Shown here in pieces: positions 58,270 through 64,000 of a DNA stretch of 64,000 nucleotides. Source of the stretch: Prorocentrum cordatum (Eukaryota; Sar; Dinophyceae; Prorocentrales; Prorocentraceae); NCBI GenBank assembly GCA_963575745.1, contig CAUYUJ010016348.1, positions 146,001-210,000 on the forward strand, read 5' to 3'. A model generated the notes under the pieces. The model did not search any database. It saw only the letters and a list, made by a program, of their open reading frames with translations, and was not told the DNA's origin. Position 1 is the first letter of the stretch, and every line of letters begins with the position of its first letter. Made by a program: the position numbers and the translations under genes.

Positions 58270-58572
58270 CTAGAACAGGGCTACCAGGAAACAAAACGCA
58301 AACTCAAAGCAAACCAGAACTTCAAAGCGTTCGGGAACGGGACCGAAACTAGGACATATAAATATCCCTGACACCGCGGGTCCCAGGACACAAACCTTGT
58401 CTGACAAGACTGTGAAACCACCGGCGGTCGCGACAGCGACATGTATCTCCTTAATTATTTTCAGCAGCCAGGCGATCGGTCGATTTCGCCTGGCAAACAA
58501 GTCCGCGCCTCCGAAGGCGCTCAGCAAGGCGTGCTTCTCGAAGCACCTCAACAAGTGCGGCATCGCCGCCAT
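58270..58572 (-). CDS. Small ORF downstream of copia element 2, unknown
   Basis: A 100-residue ORF starting at ATG 58570-58572, 35 bases beyond the stop of the element 2 polyprotein on the same strand. Balanced composition, with AMPHLLRCFEKHALLSAFGG, a central helix-like stretch and two Cys/Phe-rich hydrophobic parts at the end. No family is recognised. It may be an accessory ORF of the element or chance coding in its 3' region. Confidence 0.3.
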   Translation of the reverse strand: MAAMPHLLRCFEKHALLSAFGGADLFARRNRPIAWLLKIIKEIHVAVATAGGFTVLSDKVCVLGPAVSGIFICPSFGPVPERFEVLVCFEFAFCFLVALF

Positions 58573-58607
58573 GTCGCCATAGGCGTGGGTCCCCCTCGTC
58601 GTGACGA

Positions 58608-61600
58608 TCAGCCGAAGAATGCTCCGTGGGCGTACTCGGGCAGCGGCTGGAACCTCGGCTGTGCCAGGTCCAGGTTGTAGCGCGTCGGAGCCTGGCAGCA
58701 CGCGTTGCGCGTCTTCTTCTGCTTGACTGGCTTCGTGCTCGTCCCTGTCGTCGTGGTCTCCGCCATCGTCGGTCTGGTCGGGACTGGTTCCGTCTCTGGC
58801 TCCAGCACCTTGTAGTCTGCGCGCGTCGTCTTGCTCGTCAGGCGCATCCACCACACCCCTGCGCAGACTCCACAGCCGAACAGCAGGATGAGGCATATCA
58901 CGATGCCGAGCATGATCAGCTTCATGATCAGGTTGCTCCAGTCGTCGGGCGCCGGTGTGTTGAACAGCTCAACGCCGCTGGGCGTGTACTCCATCAACTC
59001 TCCAGCTGCACTCGATGCTCCGCTCGCTGCCAAGGTTGCCGCCAACCTCGCACCACTCGCGCCAAAATGGCGCTTCCTCTGTTTGGGCTTCTCCTTTGGC
59101 TTAGCCTCGAACTCGTCCGCCAGGTCGTCTCCAGCCTGGTCCAGCTCCTTCTCGCGCTGCTCCATCGCGCGCTTGGTCAGCTTCTTCCCGGCTACGAAGT
59201 TCGGGTCGTACCGTAGGGCGTGAACTCCACGGCGCAGCACGTCCGCCATCTGCTGGCGTGCGGAGAGCTTCGTCAACCCGTCTGCCATCTGCTGCTGGGT
59301 GTTCACCAATTTCCACACTGCGCCGATCTCTTCCATCTGCTCGTTCACCATCTTTACCTCGATGGCCGTCCGCTTCTCCGTGATGCCCAGGCCTGCCGTG
59401 GCTGACCTTGAGGCGTCGTAAAGGCACTTCGCGTCCGTGATGAACGGCGACTCTCCGAGGTATAGCATAGCTTGGTCTGGCTTGAAGTCTGGCCGCAAAC
59501 TCAGCGTCAGGTAGATCTTCACCCACATCAGCGAGTCCACGCCGAGCGCAGCTGCCTGCGCCTCCGCGGACAGCGAGCTCCTGCACAGCCGCACGAGTTT
59601 CTTCGAGGCCCACTCCAGCCCCACGAACGGCGTCGGGTTGCCGTTGCGCAGGTCGTCGTCGGGTCCAGCGAAGATCGCGTAGCCACCCTGCGAACTCCCG
59701 TCCAGGCGGCTTGCCCAACTCGCGTCGGAGTAGCCTCCCACGCGTAGCTCGCCCCAGGCCTTGTCGAACCCGAAGTAGAGCCCCACGTCCGCGTTGGCCT
59801 TCAGGAAGCGCAGGTCCTTGTTCGCGTCCAGGAGGTCCTGCACCGTAGCACTTCCCGTAGCTGCTGCTCTGAACGAAACAGTCGCTGCGGCTATCATCAC
59901 TCCCTGAGCCGCGGGCCACTGCAGCTGGCCGTTCAGGGTCCTGAAACTTGTGAGCTCCTTCGGCGTCAGCGCGCTCGTCGGGTCTGCCCGGCGGTGTTTC
60001 TCGATGGTGATAGGCTTCACCGCGCGCAAGTACTTCTCGAACTTCAGGGTCACCGCGTAGGTGCTGAGAGACTGCTCTACCTCGCCGCCGGTGAAGATCA
60101 GGCTCGGCCCGAAGCCCCACTTGCCGAACGTGAACTTCTGGTTGAGCGCGCCCAGTCTCGCCTGGAAGCACTCCGAGTTGTCCAGCATGGCGTGCAGGTC
60201 ATCCTCGCAGTTGACTCCCTCGCCGCATCCGATGAAGTCGTCCACGTGCTTGCCGATCAGGCCGTCCACCACGTAGGTCTGGTCCTCGAAGCTGCACACG
60301 TCGAACGGGTCGTCCTCGACCTTCGCCGGGCGCAGGGGCAGCAAGAGGCAGTCCTCGAGCCAGTGGTTCCTGAACCCGATCTCCTTCGTGACTTCGTCGG
60401 AGCGGTAGTGCCAGAGCTTCGGCGACCTCGGGTCTCCGAAACATGGCTTGATCATCTCCAGCAGCTGTCCAGGTTGCAAGCCGATCTGCTGAGAGAGCAT
60501 CTCCCTCATCTCCTTCGTCGGGCTCGCGTGCAGCTTGAGTCCGCGTACGCTCACGTCCTCCGCCTGCAGGAATGCGGACTTCACACCCGCCGTGAACAGC
60601 CTCCACTTCCGTAGGGGCGTCCAGAGCATGACCGTGTGCCGGCCCAGTCTGCTGAAGGTCGGCGCCTCCTTGTCGAGCTGGCCCTCGGCGACGTCGCGAT
60701 GCTTGAACCCCTGGTACAGCACGCGCGCGTTGGCCACCTTCTGCCCGTCCTTCATCTTCCACTTCAGCAGGAACCGCAGCGGACAGCAGGCTGCTGGGTC
60801 CACGTCCTCCTCGTTGATGGGCTCCCAGCCGTCGTCCTGGTTAAACACCTCGAGGGCCTCCAGCTTCGCTGCGTAGAACTGGTCCTTCTCCTCGGGCGTC
60901 TGCTTCCCCTCCACGATGGTGGGGGCTTTCCGCTTGAAGGCCAGCATGTAGACCGTCTCGGTGGACTCCTCCAACAGTAGCATCTCGTCGTCCACCTCTT
61001 CGAGCAGCGTGGCGTGCTCGTCAGGAGGGTTTAGCTTGGCCCACGTCAGGCGGGCACGCTTCGACAGCGGAACGCCGTCCAGCTTCTCGGCCTCCTCCAC
61101 GCTCCTCTTGGCCATCGTCTCGACGTGGGGCCGGCTTGGTTCTGGCGCTGCATGGCTCGAGGCACTTCCGTTTGCAGCGGCGCCGGCATCAGCCGCTGGG
61201 GAACGTGGTGAGTCTCGATCCACTGCTTCCACGCCACCAAGATCGGCAGGTTGAGCCTCTTCGGGAGCTGCCGCTGCAGCTGCCCCCGATGCCTCGCCGG
61301 GCTCCTCCGTGTCCATCTCCTGGGCGTCGGGCTCCCGCGCCTGCGGCTGGTCCCCCATGTCGTCCAGGTTGTCGTCGTGCTGGGGCGTCTGCCCCTCCTC
61401 CGCCAGGTCCCTGTACATGCAGGTGCCCTTCGTCCGCTTCAACGCGCGGCGCAGCTTCTCGATCAAGCTGAGCGGGCTGTCGGGGTCGTCCCTGCGGCCC
61501 TCGCGCTCGCGGGCCTCGCCTGGCAGCTCGGGTCGTAGCTGCTCGACCGTGCGCCTGTAGATCACGCGCCCGTGTGTGGCCCAGACCACCGAGGTGTGCA

Positions 61601-64000
61601 TCACGTCGTCCTCGTTGGGCTTCGCCTCCGCGGCCACCGCCAGCGCGGGGCCGAACCAGTGGCGCTTCTCCAGGCCACGCGAAGGCTCAGGCCTCCAAAT
61701 GTAGACCCACTCGCCGATCTCGTATTCGCGGCGGGTCGGCCTGCTGCGGGCCAGCAGGGCTGCGCGCGCGGCGCGCGAGCAGTTGGCCTCGATGAAGGCC
61801 GTGCTGGCAGCGACACGCCGCAGCATCATCTCGTGCACCTCGCTCCTCGGGTCGACCAGCGCGGACTGCTCGGCCAGGCCGAAGTCCTCGTCGGAGAGGG
61901 CGCCTGGCACGCGGGGCTGAGTCCCCAGCGCCAGCATGGCGGGTGAGAACCCATGCGCGTTCCGCAGTAGGTTGCGCTGGCTGGCCGTCATCCTAAGGGC
62001 CGTCTTGAGCGAGTCGTCGGGGAACTGCATGTGGTACTTGCTCAGTTGCTCCCTCCGAACCGCGTGGTTCCGCTCCATCAAGCCCAGCTTGTGGTGCGCG
62101 CCCTTCGGTATCAGGTCGAGCTTGATGTCGTGCTTGCTCATCCAGGAGTGCAGATTCTTGGACGTGTGCGAACCGCCCATGTCCATGCGCATCGCCTCGG
62201 GCTTGCCGGCCCAGCTGATCCAGAGCTTCTCGAAGAGCTTCTTCTCCTTCTTGAAAGTCTCCTTCGAGATGGGGTAGTCGACCTCGTAGCGAGTGAACTC
62301 GTCCATCATCGCTCGGATCTTCCGCTCCTTCGTCTTCCAGGTGACGTAGTACACGTCGGTGCTGACCACCTCGTTAAAGCGCTTGGCCTCCGGGAGCACG
62401 GCCACGCGCACGGTGCGCGGTCGCTGTCTCTTGAGGCAGATCTCGCACTTGTAGAGCCTGGCGCACTGGATCCACTCTGCTGGGGCACCTGCGTGTCGCA
62501 TGGCGTTGGTCAGCGCCGCGTTCGAGGGGTGCCCCAGGCTGACGCGCGCGCGCTTGACCGCGCGGATGGTCGAGACGTTGAAGCGCTTCATCAGCTCCTG
62601 CATTATGCCTGTGTACTCGATGGCATCGATGTCCTTGTGCACTTCCTCGGCCGAGTGAATCTCGTCGATGTCGGCGGCCATGCCCTGGTAGGCAATCAGG
62701 TAAGCCATCCGTCGTGCCATCGGTGCGGGGTAGTTCTGAGCCTGTTGGGCGAGCTTGCCGCGTAGTATCACGTGCTCGTCCCGGCACCCGCACCTCAGAC
62801 CCATGTGATCGATGAACTCCTTGTTAGTGGACTGCAGCCGCGCCGGCTTCTGGCACGGCATGTCCACTCCCTTGATGGGGAAATTGGCTCCCAGGCGGCG
62901 CTGGTCCAGCCGGCAGTGGTGGCCCGGCAGTGTCTTCCACGTCTTGGTGCTCCAGTGCGCTCCTGACCATGGGCCTTCCACATAGGCGTGTCGGCCTCCA
63001 TTCAGCTGCTTCGCGAAAGAGTCACGGACCAACTTCAGGAACGTCTTCTCCTCGCGCACCCGCGCCTCGTGGATCTCCGCGGCGCGCTCCGCCGAGAGCG
63101 TGGCATTCACGTGCTGCCACGAGCGCCATGCCTTGCACGGGGGTGCGAAGAAAATGTCGTCGGGCCTCTCGACGTCGATCTTCCTCAGGAACGCCTTAAT
63201 CACCTTTGGCTTGGAGAAGTCCCAGCCGTCCTCGAGGCGGAACTGCGTGACGTCCACCATGGGGTACTCAAGCAGCGCCTGAGACAGTCCTCCTTCGTCC
63301 ACGAACACCTCCCAGACTCTGCGCGGCGGGGGTCCTCGGAGCATCTCCTTCATGCCGTCGTGTGCCTGCTCGAGGGCCAAGGCCAGGTCGGTGTAGGTGT
63401 CGGGGTCCATCGTGCTCGGCCCAGCGTTCCCGCTCGAACCTGCAGCCGAAAACTCCTGGGTCCACTCACTTCCCACGTCGTCATTGTCACCGATGTCGCA
63501 AAACTCGGTGACCGTCTCGAGGTAGTACGCGTCGGGGTCCACGTCGGACGATTCAGAGTCGTCCTCGGACTCGCTCGGCGGCGCCTCGGACTCGTTATCG
63601 GTCGAGTTGTCGCTGCTGGGCTCGCCCTCGGTCGGCGCGCCCTCGTTCATCGCGTCGTCGGTGGCTCTGCCGGCGCCGCCCAGCAGGTCGATAATGAAGC
63701 GCCCCTTCTCGTCGCGCTCGGACTTCATCCAGCCTTTGTCGGGGAGGTCCTTCATCATAAACGTGCCGGCGCGGTAGTCTCGTGTCGAGCCCCGCTCCTC
63801 CATGCGCGGACGGGCGATGAGCAGCGGCGCCCACCCCTCGACGAGATGGATCGTGATCTGCTTCTTGACGCCGAACGGCCACGCGTTCAGGGTCACGGAC
63901 CGCTTGGCCTCGAGCGTCTTGCCGTCTCCGAATCGAAATCGTCGGTCGCTCTTGCCGTACTCGACCTCGTGCAGCAGCTGGCGTGAACGCAGCAGCTCCT
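58608..64000 (-). CDS. Ty1/copia-type Pol polyprotein (element 2), partial at 5' end
   Basis: About 1,796 residues, open to the window edge, so gag and the protease active site lie outside. Residue 1 is set at the GTG at 63896 for numbering. Before and after it: FRFGDGKTLEA and WAPLLIARPRME, the C-terminal half of a retroviral-type protease. 75-140: acidic linker. About 195-400: methyltransferase-like domain (VWEVFVDEGGLSQALLE, FFAPPCKAWRSWQ with C254, VEGPWSGAHW, LDQRRLG, KPARLQSTN). Integrase: VSLGHPSN, CEIC, then D514, D572, E608 (D-57-D-35-E). Reverse transcriptase: FTAGVKSAF has Gly1104 (codon GGT, 60585-60587) where motif A has Asp; KHVDDFIG keeps D1219-D1220. RNase H: D1391 in YSDASW, SAEAQ, TDAKCLYDA and QMADGLTK. 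C-terminus: about 120 residues with one membrane segment (KLIMLGIVICLILLFGCGV, 58842-58934) and a Thr-rich tail. The overlapping minus ORF at 59101-60171 is a shadow. Confidence 0.85.
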   Translation of the reverse strand, partial: ELLRSRQLLHEVEYGKSDRRFRFGDGKTLEAKRSVTLNAWPFGVKKQITIHLVEGWAPLLIARPRMEERGSTRDYRAGTFMMKDLPDKGWMKSERDEKGRFIIDLLGGAGRATDDAMNEGAPTEGEPSSDNSTDNESEAPPSESEDDSESSDVDPDAYYLETVTEFCDIGDNDDVGSEWTQEFSAAGSSGNAGPSTMDPDTYTDLALALEQAHDGMKEMLRGPPPRRVWEVFVDEGGLSQALLEYPMVDVTQFRLEDGWDFSKPKVIKAFLRKIDVERPDDIFFAPPCKAWRSWQHVNATLSAERAAEIHEARVREEKTFLKLVRDSFAKQLNGGRHAYVEGPWSGAHWSTKTWKTLPGHHCRLDQRRLGANFPIKGVDMPCQKPARLQSTNKEFIDHMGLRCGCRDEHVILRGKLAQQAQNYPAPMARRMAYLIAYQGMAADIDEIHSAEEVHKDIDAIEYTGIMQELMKRFNVSTIRAVKRARVSLGHPSNAALTNAMRHAGAPAEWIQCARLYKCEICLKRQRPRTVRVAVLPEAKRFNEVVSTDVYYVTWKTKERKIRAMMDEFTRYEVDYPISKETFKKEKKLFEKLWISWAGKPEAMRMDMGGSHTSKNLHSWMSKHDIKLDLIPKGAHHKLGLMERNHAVRREQLSKYHMQFPDDSLKTALRMTASQRNLLRNAHGFSPAMLALGTQPRVPGALSDEDFGLAEQSALVDPRSEVHEMMLRRVAASTAFIEANCSRAARAALLARSRPTRREYEIGEWVYIWRPEPSRGLEKRHWFGPALAVAAEAKPNEDDVMHTSVVWATHGRVIYRRTVEQLRPELPGEAREREGRRDDPDSPLSLIEKLRRALKRTKGTCMYRDLAEEGQTPQHDDNLDDMGDQPQAREPDAQEMDTEEPGEASGAAAAAAPEEAQPADLGGVEAVDRDSPRSPAADAGAAANGSASSHAAPEPSRPHVETMAKRSVEEAEKLDGVPLSKRARLTWAKLNPPDEHATLLEEVDDEMLLLEESTETVYMLAFKRKAPTIVEGKQTPEEKDQFYAAKLEALEVFNQDDGWEPINEEDVDPAACCPLRFLLKWKMKDGQKVANARVLYQGFKHRDVAEGQLDKEAPTFSRLGRHTVMLWTPLRKWRLFTAGVKSAFLQAEDVSVRGLKLHASPTKEMREMLSQQIGLQPGQLLEMIKPCFGDPRSPKLWHYRSDEVTKEIGFRNHWLEDCLLLPLRPAKVEDDPFDVCSFEDQTYVVDGLIGKHVDDFIGCGEGVNCEDDLHAMLDNSECFQARLGALNQKFTFGKWGFGPSLIFTGGEVEQSLSTYAVTLKFEKYLRAVKPITIEKHRRADPTSALTPKELTSFRTLNGQLQWPAAQGVMIAAATVSFRAAATGSATVQDLLDANKDLRFLKANADVGLYFGFDKAWGELRVGGYSDASWASRLDGSSQGGYAIFAGPDDDLRNGNPTPFVGLEWASKKLVRLCRSSLSAEAQAAALGVDSLMWVKIYLTLSLRPDFKPDQAMLYLGESPFITDAKCLYDASRSATAGLGITEKRTAIEVKMVNEQMEEIGAVWKLVNTQQQMADGLTKLSARQQMADVLRRGVHALRYDPNFVAGKKLTKRAMEQREKELDQAGDDLADEFEAKPKEKPKQRKRHFGASGARLAATLAASGASSAAGELMEYTPSGVELFNTPAPDDWSNLIMKLIMLGIVICLILLFGCGVCAGVWWMRLTSKTTRADYKVLEPETEPVPTRPTMAETTTTGTSTKPVKQKKTRNACCQAPTRYNLDLAQPRFQPLPEYAHGAFFG

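Noticed and set aside
59101-60171. 356-codon minus ORF overlapping copia element 2
   Set aside because: Arg/Gly-rich shadow of the polyprotein frame, unlike the 45671 ORF, which has protein-like composition.

Overview
The window reads as nuclear DNA of a dinoflagellate or a close relative. It is GC-rich and almost entirely repetitive. Two Ty1/copia polyproteins carry an extra domain resembling a cytosine methyltransferase between protease and integrase, and three different degraded non-LTR (LINE-type) retrotransposons are present; both features fit dinoflagellate genomes. The assignment rests on these features and not on a marker gene: no rRNA, spliced-leader or clear housekeeping gene was seen. 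Nothing resembles a prokaryotic operon.

Layout. 1-1.4 kb: a palindromic repeat (P family) split by a hAT-like MITE with 8-bp target duplications. 1.4-6 kb and 17.6-24 kb: repeated ~1-1.4 kb units (U family) joined by a ~14-bp ATTGCAC minisatellite; one unit is blown up by a (GTC)n tract and another is followed by a 2-kb CAGCCT satellite. 6-14 kb: weak ORFs, a second MITE copy, ~92-bp tandem repeats, a 687-bp duplication and a two-copy higher-order satellite. 14-16 kb: a short GYF-like ORF and LINE-C (minus). 24-31 kb: hairpins, repeat R copy 1, LINE-A (minus) and long CTC/ATC tracts. 32-38.3 kb: LINE-B (plus) with ORF1-like, endonuclease, reverse transcriptase, zinc-knuckle and RNase H remnants. 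38.6-43.3 kb: a LINE-tail-like ORF, repeat R copy 2 and mosaic repeats.

43,312-52,719 is a complete 9.4-kb copia element with two 209-bp LTRs that look identical and a GCAG target duplication. Its 2,960-codon frame runs through gag, CCHC knuckle, aspartic protease, methyltransferase-like domain, integrase, reverse transcriptase and RNase H, and ends inside the 3' LTR. Between protease and methyltransferase-like domain the coding signal moves for about 1.1 kb into the +1 frame, although the main frame stays free of stops. 54.1-58 kb holds a 90-bp satellite and several smaller arrays. 58,608-64,000 (minus) is a second, different copia polyprotein, cut by the window edge. It has lost the first catalytic Asp of its reverse transcriptase and ends in an unusual membrane-spanning tail.

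Functionally the window is a record of retrotransposition, MITE insertion and satellite growth. Host genes can be supported only weakly: the GYF-like ORF, a GKGK-rich ORF and the acidic ORF disrupted by the young copia element.
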